A stretch of 64,000 bases of DNA, taken from the NCBI RefSeq assembly GCF_022810305.1, contig NZ_JALGQH010000018.1, positions 1 through 64,000 of the forward strand. Reading direction: 5' to 3'. The translations under genes were made by a program, and so were the position numbers. Of the stretch, positions 16,649 to 24,968 are shown one piece after another; positions within the stretch are counted from its first letter, which is position 1, and every line of letters starts with the position of its first letter. Under the pieces are notes generated by a model. It had not been told where the DNA came from. It saw only the letters and a program-made list of their open reading frames with translations, and made no database searches. Source of the DNA: Rhodococcus sp. ARC_M6. GTDB lineage: Bacteria; Actinomycetota; Actinomycetes; Mycobacteriales; Mycobacteriaceae.

Positions 16649-17587
16649 ATGACGCAATCACTGAGCTTGGAAGGCAAAGTTGCCGCAGTCACCGGCGCAG
16701 GCGCAGGCCTGGGCCGCGCGGAAGCACTCGGTCTCGCAGCAGCCGGAGCAGCCGTCATCGTCAACGACATGGGCCCTGCCGCCAACGACGTCGTCGACGA
16801 GATCAAGGCAGCCGGCGGACAGGCGATCGCCATCCTCGGTGACGTCTCCGATTGGTCACTCGGTGCTCGCTTCATCGAAGAGGGCGTCAAAAACTTCGGC
16901 TCCTTCGACATCCTCGTCAACAACGCAGGCATCCTGCGCGACAAGATGATCTTCAACCTGACCGAATCCGACTGGGACGACGTCATCCGCGTGCACCTCA
17001 AGGGTCACGCCGCAACTTCCCACGCAGCTGCTGTTCACTGGCGTGCAGCCAGCAAGGCAGCCGACGCTCCCGTCTACGGCCGCATCATCAACACCTCCTC
17101 CGAGGCATTCCTCTTCGGCTCCGCCGGACAGCCCAACTACTCCGCAGCCAAGGCCGGCATCACCGCGCTGACGCTCTCGAGTGCGGCAGGCCTCTCCCGC
17201 TACGGCGTCCGCACCAACGCCATCTGCCCCCGCGCCCGGACCGCAATGACGGCAGAAGCCTTCGGCGAGAACAACACCGGCACCGCGGGACTCGATCCGT
17301 TGGCACCCGAGCGCGTCGCAACGCTCGTCAGCTACCTGGCTTCGCCTGATTCCGACGAGATCAACGGACAGGTCTTTGTCGTCTACGGCAAGATGGTTGC
17401 ACTCATGGAGGCACCCAAGGTCGAGAACCGCTTCGACGCAGCCGGATCCGCCTTCACCGTCGAGGAGCTCGGCGGCCAGCTCACGTCCTACTTCTCCGGC
17501 CGTGGACCGTACGAGACCTACGCCGCCTACAGCATCGCCGGCCTCGAAAAGATTGCTCTCGCAGTCGACGAGACCGCAACCGTTTAA
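16649..17587 (+). CDS. Short-chain dehydrogenase (hydroxyacyl-CoA / 17beta-HSD4-like)
   Basis: 312 residues. NAD motif TGAGAGLGRAEALGL (about 15-29), NNAGILRD, catalytic serine in NTSSEA and YSAAK. I chose ATG 16649 because AAGGAG lies seven bases upstream; an earlier in-frame ATG adds 19 unconserved residues. The size above 300 and the tail KMVALMEAPKVENRF...FSGRGP match the actinobacterial SDRs related to the dehydrogenase domain of multifunctional enzyme 2, which oxidise 3-hydroxyacyl-CoA or 17-hydroxysteroids. First of two SDR genes read from the operator pair; divergent from the acyl-CoA synthetase, which suggests a shared beta-oxidation task. Confidence 0.85.
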   Translation: MTQSLSLEGKVAAVTGAGAGLGRAEALGLAAAGAAVIVNDMGPAANDVVDEIKAAGGQAIAILGDVSDWSLGARFIEEGVKNFGSFDILVNNAGILRDKMIFNLTESDWDDVIRVHLKGHAATSHAAAVHWRAASKAADAPVYGRIINTSSEAFLFGSAGQPNYSAAKAGITALTLSSAAGLSRYGVRTNAICPRARTAMTAEAFGENNTGTAGLDPLAPERVATLVSYLASPDSDEINGQVFVVYGKMVALMEAPKVENRFDAAGSAFTVEELGGQLTSYFSGRGPYETYAAYSIAGLEKIALAVDETATV

Positions 17588-17629
17588 TCAGCACCACCTA
17601 CGCAGTTTCACAAAAGAGGAGCGCATTTC

Positions 17630-18373
17630 ATGAGGTTGAACGGCAAGGTAGCAATCGTCACCGGCGGCGCCGGCGGAATCGGTCGCGCGATCACCCGAGT
17701 CTTCGCCCGTGAAGGCGCGAAGGTTCTGTTCGTCGACATCAATGACGAGCAGGGTCAGGCACTCGAGAAGGAACTTGCCGGCGCCGGCAAGTTCCTGAAC
17801 GTCGACCTCTCCGCGGCAGGTTCTGCCGAGCAGATCCGCGACGCCGCAGTCGAGGCGTTCGGCAGCGTTGACGTCCTGGTCAACAACGCTCACGCGTCTC
17901 GTCAGGCACCGCTGTTGGAGACCACCCAGGACATGTTCGACCTGTCCTTCAACACGGGCTTCTACCCCGTTGTCCACCTGATGCAGGCGTGCCACGACGA
18001 GTTGGCCAAGTCCAAGGGCTCGGTCATCAACTTCGCGTCGGGCTCCGGCCTGGATGGCATGCCCACCCAGACGTCGTACGCGGCAGCCAAGGAAGCAGTA
18101 CGCGGCCTCACTCGCGTCGTCGCCAATGAATGGGCGCCGGAAGGCATTCGAGTCAATGTGATCTGCCCGTTCGCCGCTACCGAGGGCGTCGTCAAGTGGC
18201 AGGAAATGTTCCCCGAGCGCGCCGCCGCGTCCATCGCCAAGGTTCCGCTGGGCCGCATCGGCGACCCCGAGACCGACATCGCACCCGTCGCAGTGTTCCT
18301 CGCAAGTGACGATTCCAAGTACATGACCGGCCAGACGTTGATGGCCGACGGCGGCAGCATCAAACTCCGCTGA
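17630..18373 (+). CDS. Short-chain dehydrogenase
   Basis: 247 residues, classical SDR: TGGAGGIGRA, NNAHASR in place of the usual NNAG, catalytic serine in FASGSGLDG, YAAAK with Tyr/Lys, and the C-terminal block MTGQTLMADGGSI. AAAAGAGGAGCGCATTTC provides the ribosome site. It follows the previous SDR after 42 bases, so one mRNA is likely. Substrate unknown; a hydroxyacyl-CoA or alcohol intermediate is expected from the neighbours. Confidence 0.87.
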   Translation: MRLNGKVAIVTGGAGGIGRAITRVFAREGAKVLFVDINDEQGQALEKELAGAGKFLNVDLSAAGSAEQIRDAAVEAFGSVDVLVNNAHASRQAPLLETTQDMFDLSFNTGFYPVVHLMQACHDELAKSKGSVINFASGSGLDGMPTQTSYAAAKEAVRGLTRVVANEWAPEGIRVNVICPFAATEGVVKWQEMFPERAAASIAKVPLGRIGDPETDIAPVAVFLASDDSKYMTGQTLMADGGSIKLR

Positions 18374-18379
18374 CACCAC

Positions 18380-18416
18380 CTCTTCTCGGTGGGTGTGCTC
18401 AGCCCACCGAGAAGAG
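18380..18416. terminator. Terminator overlapping the 3' end of the amidohydrolase gene
   Basis: Perfect 14-bp arms, CTCTTCTCGGTGGG (18380-18393) and its complement (18403-18416), with a 9-base loop. The right arm lies inside the last codons of the convergent amidohydrolase gene that stops at 18399, so coding sequence doubles as terminator. Confidence 0.75.
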
Positions 18417-19304
18417 CTTGGCAGCGTTGTCGTGCGCCACGGCCCGCAGCCACTCGTCACCCAGATCGAAACGTGTAAGTGCCTCCAGCGATTTCAGATA
18501 CGGGTACGGAATGTTGGGGAAATCGCTTCCGAACATGATTCGGTCCTGCATGTCGACCAGTCGCGGAATGTCAGCCTTCGGGAATGCGCCCTGCTCTTCG
18601 GTGAAGTCGGTGAACGCCATCGTCGTATCGAGTCGCACATTTCCGTATCCCTCTGCAAGATCGAGGAATTCACTGTACTCCGGCATGCCCATATGAGCGA
18701 TGATCAGCGACAATCTCGGGTAGCGCGCCAGCAACGACGCGATCCGATCCGGTCCGGTGTACGTCCCCGGCGCGGGTCCCGAACCACAGTGGATGACGAT
18801 GGGCGTTTCGGCGTCTTCGAGCTGTCCCCACACTTGATCGAGTAGCGGATCATTGGGCTCGTAATTGCCGACCTGGATGTGGGACTTGAAGATTCGAGCC
18901 CCCGACTCCAATGTCTTCCCGACGTACGTCCCCGCCGATTCCTCCGGATAGAACGTGGCTGTGTGTATGCAATCAGGCGTCTGCGCAGCAAATTCGACGG
19001 CCCATGAATTGAGCCACTCCGCCATCCCGGACTTGTGCGGGTAGATCATCGATGTGAAGGCGCGTACACCGAACTCGCGAAGTCGATGTACTCGTTCCTC
19101 TTCTGCCATGCGATAGGTGATGGGCCACGGCCGACCGATCAGCGGGCCCGCCGAATCGAAATAGCCCCACACCTTGTCCATCACACTCTTGGGCATGAAG
19201 TGGGTGTGTATGTCGATGAGTCCCGGCAACCCCAGTTCCTGCCAGAACGCGCGAACCTCGGCAATTTCCTGCGAGCCTGGAACTGAATCTGCTTCCGTGC
19301 ACAT
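18399..19304 (-). CDS. Amidohydrolase 2 family metal-dependent hydrolase/decarboxylase
   Basis: 301 residues from ATG 19304 (AAGGAGCG upstream). Metal-ligand motifs of the ACMSD-type TIM barrel are present: H33 and H35 in DIHTHF, IVIHCGSG, LIIAHMGMPEYS and GSDFPN. The family includes decarboxylases and lactone or ring hydrolases acting on aromatic or cyclic intermediates. The gene is divergent from an NTF2-like gene; the 127-bp gap holds the inverted repeat CGCTCG-N7-CGAGCG (19326-19344). The true reaction cannot be named from sequence. Confidence 0.83.
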   Translation of the reverse strand: MCTEADSVPGSQEIAEVRAFWQELGLPGLIDIHTHFMPKSVMDKVWGYFDSAGPLIGRPWPITYRMAEEERVHRLREFGVRAFTSMIYPHKSGMAEWLNSWAVEFAAQTPDCIHTATFYPEESAGTYVGKTLESGARIFKSHIQVGNYEPNDPLLDQVWGQLEDAETPIVIHCGSGPAPGTYTGPDRIASLLARYPRLSLIIAHMGMPEYSEFLDLAEGYGNVRLDTTMAFTDFTEEQGAFPKADIPRLVDMQDRIMFGSDFPNIPYPYLKSLEALTRFDLGDEWLRAVAHDNAAKLFSVG

Positions 19305-19431
19305 AAAAGAACGCTCCTTCTGTTTCGCTCGACCATACCGAGCGTCGTCGCGCTCACTGAGACCGGTGATTGACGGCAGCGCCCCGGCACCCGAGTGTGA
19401 AGGCATCTTGCCGATCATTGCTGGAGGTTGC

Positions 19432-19977
19432 ATGTCTCAGTCCGATTCCGACGTCGCGTCATCCCACCCCGCCGGGGAGCTCAGTCCCGTCGAGGAACTA
19501 CTCGCGATCGAGGAAATCAAGAGGGTCTTCTCAGCTCGCCTACGCTGCATGGACACCAAGCAGTGGCACATCTACCCGACTCTGCACACCGCGGACGTCG
19601 TCAGCGAGACCTGGGGCGGCCTGCCGGCAGACAAACAGCCCAAGACCGGTGACACTTCCAACCAGGTTGTCGGCATCGAAAAGCTCACCAATGCCATTCG
19701 CAACATGCTCGACGGCGAAATCCCCCTCACCACGGCGCACCACGCGCACATGCCCGAAATCGTGTTGACCTCCCCCACGACAGCCACGGGCGTCTGGGCA
19801 ATGGAAGACATGCTGTGGTGGAACGACGGCGAGAAAGAACTACACCTGCACGGCTACGGCCACTACCACGAGGAATACCGCAAAGAGGACGGCAAGTGGC
19901 TGATCAGCTACCGCACCCTCACCAGGTTGCGCGTCGACCAGGACCCCGGATTCTTCCGATTCATGAAAGCACTGTGA
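19432..19977 (+). CDS. NTF2/SnoaL-like protein
   Basis: 181 residues from ATG 19432, with CTGGAGG seven bases upstream. SnoaL_4-type: helix EELLAIEEIKRVFSARLRCMDTKQW, then beta strands with paired histidines in LTTAHHAHMPEIVL and HLHGYGHYHEEY. The tryptophan-rich stretch WAMEDMLWWNDG suits a hydrophobic pocket. Members act as small hydratases or isomerases in polyketide and steroid metabolism. It is followed after 5 bases by an Old Yellow Enzyme homologue, so the pair is probably one operon. Confidence 0.82.
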   Translation: MSQSDSDVASSHPAGELSPVEELLAIEEIKRVFSARLRCMDTKQWHIYPTLHTADVVSETWGGLPADKQPKTGDTSNQVVGIEKLTNAIRNMLDGEIPLTTAHHAHMPEIVLTSPTTATGVWAMEDMLWWNDGEKELHLHGYGHYHEEYRKEDGKWLISYRTLTRLRVDQDPGFFRFMKAL

Positions 19978-19982
19978 TTGAC

Positions 19983-21116
19983 ATGACCAACCCCCTGTTC
20001 CAGCCGCTGCGTATCCGTTCGCTCGAGCTTGCCAACCGCATCGTCATGTCCCCCATGACCCGCTCACGTTCGACCGACGGAGTTCCCGGCCAGGACGTAG
20101 CCGACTACTACAGTCGACGCGCTTCGGGCGGCACCGGCCTCATCGTCACCGAGGGAGTGGCCATCGATCACGCCACCGCGGTCGATCACGTCAACGTTCC
20201 CAACTTGCACACCCCCGAGGCACTGGCGGGCTGGCGCAAGGTTGTCGACGACGTCCACGCAGCCGGCGGCAAGATCGTTCCGCAGCTCTGGCACGTCGGC
20301 CCGCTGTGGGGCGCGATGATGCAGCTCGATCCCGAGCTCAAGCCGATGCGTCCGTCCGGCGAGTGGGGCCCGCTGGGCGTCACGTCGTACACGGCCGAAT
20401 ATGTCGAGCGCGCCCAGGCTGTCACCGAAGCGATGACCGAGCAGGACATCACCGACGTCATTGCCGCCTACGCTCGATCTGCAGTCAATGCACTCGAGGT
20501 CGGTTTCGACGGCATCGCCCTGCACGGTGGCCACGGTTACCTGCTCGACTCCTTCCTGTGGGAAGGCACCAACAAGCGCGACGACGCCTGGGGCGGCGAC
20601 ATCGAGCGTCGTACCAAGTTCCCCGTCGCCGTGGTCGCTGCGATCCGCGAAGCCGTCGGCCCCGATGTGCCGATCATCTACCGTTTCTCGCAGCACAAGC
20701 AGCAGGACTTCACCGCCAAGATCGCCGAGACCCCGGAAGAGCTGGGTGTCATTCTGGGCGCACTGGTCGACGCCGGAGTGGACGTTCTGGACGCCAGCAT
20801 CCGCCGCTTCGACGTCCCCGCTTTCGAAGGCAGCGATCTCTCGCTGGCAGGCTGGGCCAAGAAGCTGACCGGTGCGGTCACGATGGCCGTCGGCAGCGTC
20901 GGTCTCGGAAAGTCTCTGCGCGACAGCCGCATCGAGGGCTCTTCTCCCGTCGTGGACAATATCCCCGAACTGGAGAAGCGCATCGGTACCGGTGAGTTCG
21001 ATCTGATCGCAATCGGCCGCCTGCATCTTGCGGATCCGGCGTTGGCCACCACCCTGCGTGCCGGTGACCCGCTTCCCGCATTCGATCGTGCGGTCCATGA
21101 GGGCAGCTTGACCTAG
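19983..21116 (+). CDS. NADH:flavin oxidoreductase (Old Yellow Enzyme family)
   Basis: 377 residues, FMN TIM barrel: NPLFQPLRIRSLELANRIVMSPMTR, QLWHVGPLWG, HGGHGYLLDSFLWEGTNKRDDAWGG and IAIGRLHLADP. The proton-donor/substrate region HGGHGYLLDSF has the family pattern, while the NKR-D-WGG signature is intact. Such enzymes reduce activated C=C bonds of enones or enoates. I use ATG 19983; a GTG that overlaps the previous stop (19974) is possible and would couple the two genes. The N-terminal SPMTRSR and absence of a C-terminal [4Fe-4S] domain make it a simple OYE, not a dienoyl-CoA reductase. Confidence 0.88.
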   Translation: MTNPLFQPLRIRSLELANRIVMSPMTRSRSTDGVPGQDVADYYSRRASGGTGLIVTEGVAIDHATAVDHVNVPNLHTPEALAGWRKVVDDVHAAGGKIVPQLWHVGPLWGAMMQLDPELKPMRPSGEWGPLGVTSYTAEYVERAQAVTEAMTEQDITDVIAAYARSAVNALEVGFDGIALHGGHGYLLDSFLWEGTNKRDDAWGGDIERRTKFPVAVVAAIREAVGPDVPIIYRFSQHKQQDFTAKIAETPEELGVILGALVDAGVDVLDASIRRFDVPAFEGSDLSLAGWAKKLTGAVTMAVGSVGLGKSLRDSRIEGSSPVVDNIPELEKRIGTGEFDLIAIGRLHLADPALATTLRAGDPLPAFDRAVHEGSLT

Positions 21117-21120
21117 ACAC

Positions 21121-21687
21121 TCAGAAGAGTGTGAACAGATCTTCCGGTTCGATGGCCGTCGTGGACTTCTCCTTGTAGGAGGGGTTCACGACGGTCATCT
21201 CCTTTTTCACCGAAAGTTCAGCAGTCGGTACAGCAAGCGGCACCGACGCTATATCCCCGGAGACAATGGCGCGTGCGGCCTCGCCGGCCAATTTGTCAGC
21301 TACCTCGTTGTAGTGGTTGCCGACGTGTCCGCGAACCCAACGAAAACGCACCGGGCCAACGCGGTCGGTGATGACCCGGTCGATTCCCTGGACGAGTTCC
21401 AGATTCTTGACGGCACCGCCGCTCGCGGTTTTCCATCCCTTGCGCTTCCAACTCGGCAGCCACTCGGAGGCGCATTTGATGGCGTACTGCGAGTCGGATT
21501 CGATAAGCAGGGGCTCGTCGCCGGGGTGTGCGACAACAGCCTCGAACAAAGCCCGCAATTCTGCGATCTGATTTGTTCCGGATGATTCACCACCCGACAT
21601 GGTGGGACCCTCGTGATTGACCCAAGCCCAGCCGATAGCCCCGCCGGGGTTTCGTAGACAGGATCCGTCGGTGCTCACGATGATCAT
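21121..21687 (-). CDS. rnhA: Ribonuclease HI
   Basis: 188 residues from ATG 21687. Catalytic acidic residues D7 (STDGSC), E43 (QIAELRAL), D65 (ESDSQY) and D131 (VADKLAGEA), plus H121 (RGHVGNHYN), complete the DEDD set. It degrades RNA in RNA:DNA hybrids. Compared with the usual 150-residue enzyme it has an extra C-terminal tail of about 45 residues ending in EPEDLFTLF. It converges on the OYE gene with a 4-base gap and is divergent from the glycosylase gene. An upstream in-frame ATG would add 29 unconserved residues. Confidence 0.9.
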   Translation of the reverse strand: MIIVSTDGSCLRNPGGAIGWAWVNHEGPTMSGGESSGTNQIAELRALFEAVVAHPGDEPLLIESDSQYAIKCASEWLPSWKRKGWKTASGGAVKNLELVQGIDRVITDRVGPVRFRWVRGHVGNHYNEVADKLAGEAARAIVSGDIASVPLAVPTAELSVKKEMTVVNPSYKEKSTTAIEPEDLFTLF

Positions 21688-21761
21688 GGCTCGGACAATA
21701 CGTTGCCCCACCGACATATGCCTGAACGCGCGTCGACCAGGGTCTATACGCTTGCTACCAA

Positions 21762-22688
21762 ATGACGCCGTCACCGAGCGCCGACGAAGTCACCGTAACT
21801 TCGGCGCGACCACTCGATGCAGCGCTGACGCTCGGTCCGCATCAGCGCGGACCCGTCGACCCCACCCACCGGCGCACTGCGGACGGCGCGATCTGGCGAA
21901 CTTCCCGCCAACCGTCGGGCCCTGTGACCTATCGCATCACCCAATCCGACCGGCATACCGTCCGCGCTCAGGCTTGGGGGCCGGGCGCTAAGGAATTCCT
22001 CGGTAGCGTCGATGCTCTTCTCGGGGTCGATGACAACGCGGACGATTTTGCACCCGAGCATCCCAAGCTCGTCGAAGCTCACCGCCGATTCCCGCACCTA
22101 CGTATCGGCCGCACCGGCCGTGTCATGGAAGCTCTGGTGCCGGCGATCCTGGAGCAGCGAGTGCACGGCATCGACGCGTTTGCGGCGTGGCGCCGGCTGT
22201 CCACCAAATTCGGCGAACTTCCACCGGGCCCGGCCCCCGACGGAATGCGGGTGCCACTCACCGCGGATCAGTGGCGTTTGATGCCGTCATGGGAGTTTCA
22301 TCGTGCAAATGTGGATCCGGCACGATCGCGGACGATTGTTCAATGTGCTCGCGTCGCCGACCGTCTCGAAGAGGCATCGACCTTCACCCGTGCGGAAGCA
22401 ACACAGCGTTTGCGCACCGTCCCCGGCGTCGGAATCTGGACTGCCGCCGAGGTCGCCCAACGCGCATTCGGCGATTCCGACGCATTGTCGGTCGGTGACT
22501 ACCATCTGGCGTCCGTCATCGGTTGGTCGTTACTCGGTGAACCGATCGACGACGCACGGATGGTGGAGTACCTTGCTCCCCTACAACCACACCGGTATCG
22601 GGCCGTTCGACTCCTGCAAGCGAGTGGGCAAGCCGTCAAACCGAAATTCGGTCCCCGCACCGCAATCGCCGATCACCGTTGGCACTGA
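21762..22688 (+). CDS. HhH-GPD DNA glycosylase (AlkA/MpgII-like)
   Basis: 308 residues. The helix-hairpin-helix LRTVPGVGIWTAAEVAQRAFGDSDALSVGDYHLA ends in the catalytic aspartate of the GDYH motif. The upstream core VPAILEQRVHGIDAFAAWRRL is the substrate-pocket helix pair typical of 3-methyladenine glycosylase II. It excises alkylated bases in base-excision repair. There is no Fe-S cysteine cluster at the C-terminus, as in AlkA. Divergent from rnhA with a 74-bp gap and unrelated to the catabolic units. Confidence 0.86.
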   Translation: MTPSPSADEVTVTSARPLDAALTLGPHQRGPVDPTHRRTADGAIWRTSRQPSGPVTYRITQSDRHTVRAQAWGPGAKEFLGSVDALLGVDDNADDFAPEHPKLVEAHRRFPHLRIGRTGRVMEALVPAILEQRVHGIDAFAAWRRLSTKFGELPPGPAPDGMRVPLTADQWRLMPSWEFHRANVDPARSRTIVQCARVADRLEEASTFTRAEATQRLRTVPGVGIWTAAEVAQRAFGDSDALSVGDYHLASVIGWSLLGEPIDDARMVEYLAPLQPHRYRAVRLLQASGQAVKPKFGPRTAIADHRWH

Positions 22689-22758
22689 AGAAACGCGCCG
22701 GAAGACGAATGAGGATGGACGGTTTCAGTAGCAGCAGAGTCGGGTAGCCATTTCTCAC

Positions 22759-22785
22759 GACCCGTCGCGCGCTAGACGACGGGTC
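22759..22785 (+). terminator. Hairpin after the DNA glycosylase gene
   Basis: Perfect 9-bp arms GACCCGTCG and CGACGGGTC with a 9-base loop, 70 bases after the stop. No T tract follows, so it is only a candidate terminator. Confidence 0.5.
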
Positions 22786-22847
22786 CGCTTGTGCCCGAAC
22801 AGAAATTTTCATACTGAAGGTTCCACACAGACAGATTGGCCGTCCCC

Positions 22848-23258
22848 ATGAAACTGTCCCGAACTCTGACCATGACCGCGCTTGTTGTCGCGGCGGTAGG
22901 TACTGGCGCCGGAACTGCGGTTGCAGCTCCGAACGCGGCCTTCGATCCTTTGAACCCACCGGTGAGCACGAACAGTCAAGTTGCCGCGGCGCTCTTTCCC
23001 GGCAACAATCCGAAGCAAGTCGCGTTCGACACCATGGCAAATGAAGTCAACGCCGGCTGGAACAACGGCGGGATGCAGTCAACTCTCGGCGGCGCCGCGA
23101 TGGGCCTCGGGATCGGATGTGTGTCGATCTTCCCCAACTTCATCGCCGGATGCATCGTCGGTGGGGCAATCGGAACGGTGGTGGGCGCGGGTCAGGGCAT
23201 CATGAACGGCAATCCGAATGCGGCACCGGCAGTGCAGCAGTTTTTCGCCACACCTTGA
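22848..23258 (+). CDS. Small secreted protein of unknown function
   Basis: 136 residues from ATG 22848; a TTG four codons upstream is also in frame. A classic Sec signal (MKLSRTLTMTALVVAAVGTGAGTAVAAP) with cleavage after AVA gives a mature protein of about 110 residues. It contains a glycine-rich hydrophobic stretch (GGAAMGLGIGCVSIFPNFIAGCIVGGAIGTVVGAGQG) with two cysteines that could form a disulfide or a membrane-inserting hairpin. Small proteins of this kind are common in Rhodococcus and Mycobacterium; I recognise no function. It converges on the ArsR gene with one base between stops. Confidence 0.75.
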   Translation: MKLSRTLTMTALVVAAVGTGAGTAVAAPNAAFDPLNPPVSTNSQVAAALFPGNNPKQVAFDTMANEVNAGWNNGGMQSTLGGAAMGLGIGCVSIFPNFIAGCIVGGAIGTVVGAGQGIMNGNPNAAPAVQQFFATP

Positions 23259-23259
23259 C

Positions 23260-23679
23260 TCAGCGGTGGGAGTGACCCGAGTCGTCGAAATGCGTGTCGC
23301 CGAAATGCGTGTCGCCGAAATGCGTGTCGCCGAAATGCGTTGCGCCAATGGAGTGAAGCAACTGGTGAACGGTGTCTTCAGCCAGTTGGTAGCGCATGGA
23401 GCGGCCGTCTCGCGTTGCAGTCACCCACCCTTGGCTACGTAAAAGCCGAAGTGCGTGCGAGACAGCCGTTCCGCTCATTCCCAGTGCCACGGACAGGTCC
23501 GTGACACAGATCCCCGGTGCGTGGTGCAAACAGAGGAGAAGCCGAAGTCGATTGGCGTCGGACAGCAATTCGAAGCGGTTGGCCCACGTCGTTACGTCCA
23601 AACCCTCGAGGGCAGCCTGTGCTCGCCGAACATCTTCGATGTTCAGGGCTCCGCTGGAATCCTCTGTGCTTGAACTCAT
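23260..23679 (-). CDS. ArsR-family regulator with histidine-repeat tail
   Basis: 139 residues. Winged HTH at about 36-100 (RFELLSDANRLRLLLCLHH...VTDLSVALGMSGTAVSHALRLLRSQGWVTATRDGRSMRYQL). Possible metal ligands are C50, H52, H53 and C58 near helix 3 and H105 and H109 in the last helix. The C-terminus is THFGD repeated three times, then THFDDSGHSHR, giving histidines at 115, 120, 125, 130, 136 and 138. A Ni, Co or Zn sensor is likely by analogy with NmtR/KmtR, but the usual D-x-H pair in the last helix is not intact. No metal exporter is adjacent, so its targets lie elsewhere. Confidence 0.85.
   Translation of the reverse strand: MSSSTEDSSGALNIEDVRRAQAALEGLDVTTWANRFELLSDANRLRLLLCLHHAPGICVTDLSVALGMSGTAVSHALRLLRSQGWVTATRDGRSMRYQLAEDTVHQLLHSIGATHFGDTHFGDTHFGDTHFDDSGHSHR
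23286..23345 (-). repeat. 15-bp tandem repeat encoding the ArsR tail
   Basis: Four direct copies of a 15-bp unit (CGAAATGCGTGTCGC on the plus strand), three perfect and the last with two changes. Each unit encodes one five-residue THFGD step of the regulator. Copy number may vary between strains by replication slippage, changing the histidine count without shifting frame. Confidence 0.9.
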
Positions 23680-23731
23680 CAGCCGACCGCCTCCGTTGTG
23701 CTGTTACTCCGGAGTCTACCCAGCGTGAGAT

Positions 23732-24928
23732 TCAGACGGCTTCCACCACAGCGGCCAGACCCTGCCCACCACCGATACACATCGTCAGCAGCGCTTTTCC
23801 ACCGCCACGACGGCTGAGTTCGTGTAGTGCAGTGGTCGCCATTCTGGCTCCCGTCGCGCCGACGGGATGCCCGAGAGAAATTCCGGACCCGTTGACATTG
23901 AGCCGATCCAGATCTTCGAAGCCCCATTCCTTCACGACACCGAGAACCTGGCAGGCAAATGCCTCGTTCAACTCCACCAACTCGAAATCCGAGAAACTAC
24001 CACCCCGTCGAGCGAAGAGTTTCGAGACTGCCGCGACCGGGCCGAGACCCATCAACGACGGTTCACAACCTGCAGCAGCCCAGCTGTCCAGAAACCCGAT
24101 CGGTTCGAGACCCAACTCGTCCAAGCGATCCTCGGCAACCACCAACATCGCCGACGCGGCATCGTTTTGCTGACTTGCATTTCCAGCTGTGACAACACCA
24201 CCCGGTGTTACGGCCCGCAACCGTGAGAGTGCCTCCATCGACGTATCGTCGCGGATACCCTCGTCGGTACGAAACGCTGTGACATTACCCTTACGATCGG
24301 TCAGTTCCACCGAGACGATCTCGCTCTCGAAATGCCCGGAATCCCTTGCCGAAGCCGCCTTTCGGTGACTGTCGACCGCAAACTGATCGGACTGCTCTCG
24401 ACTGATACCGCAGCGCTGCGCGACGTTCTCGGCAGTTTCGATCATCCCGCTGATCTTGCCGAAACGCCACTCGGGCTGAGACCGCTCGCGCCCCCGATCG
24501 AGTCGGTCGAATAGTTGCAGCCCCCCGGATTTCGTTCCCCAGCGCGCACCCGTCGTATAGTGCTCGATCCCGCTCATGGATTCCACACCACCGGCAACGA
24601 CAACGTCGGCGGCACCGGTCTGCACCATCATCGCAGCGGTCACGATGGCCTGTAATCCTGTTCCACACCGGCGATCCGTCTGGAATCCGGCTACCGAAAT
24701 CGGCAGTCCGGCATCGAGTGCAGCCCAGCGACCGATGCACGGCGCCTCGGAATTGGCGTACGACTGCCCCATCGCAACATCATCGATGCGCGCCGGGTCA
24801 ATTCCGCTCCGTCGCACAGCTTCCTTGATGACGATGGATGCAAGGCTCTCGGCCGGCACATCACGCAGGCCACCACCGAAGCGGCCCACTGCGGTACGGA
24901 CCGGCGCAACCAGAGCTGCTCGTTTCAT
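23732..24928 (-). CDS. Acetyl-CoA acetyltransferase / 3-ketoacyl-CoA thiolase
   Basis: 398 residues from ATG 24928 (GAGGAT upstream). All thiolase residues are present: nucleophilic cysteine in TDRRCGTGLQA, histidine in GSGISLGHPVGATG and the second cysteine in MCIGGGQG. It catalyses the last step of beta-oxidation or its reversal in the cytosol. Downstream of the MaoC-hydratase gene on the same strand (gap 40 bases), and part of a run with the GntR regulator and an acyl-CoA dehydrogenase, so a dedicated beta-oxidation unit is likely. Confidence 0.9.
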   Translation of the reverse strand: MKRAALVAPVRTAVGRFGGGLRDVPAESLASIVIKEAVRRSGIDPARIDDVAMGQSYANSEAPCIGRWAALDAGLPISVAGFQTDRRCGTGLQAIVTAAMMVQTGAADVVVAGGVESMSGIEHYTTGARWGTKSGGLQLFDRLDRGRERSQPEWRFGKISGMIETAENVAQRCGISREQSDQFAVDSHRKAASARDSGHFESEIVSVELTDRKGNVTAFRTDEGIRDDTSMEALSRLRAVTPGGVVTAGNASQQNDAASAMLVVAEDRLDELGLEPIGFLDSWAAAGCEPSLMGLGPVAAVSKLFARRGGSFSDFELVELNEAFACQVLGVVKEWGFEDLDRLNVNGSGISLGHPVGATGARMATTALHELSRRGGGKALLTMCIGGGQGLAAVVEAV

Positions 24929-24968
24929 GGCTATCCTCGAATCGTGTTCGGTAAGTGTAAGAAAGGGG

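Noticed and set aside
23286-23345. Short direct repeats as a CRISPR array
   Set aside because: The 15-bp units are contiguous without spacers and lie in frame in the ArsR gene.
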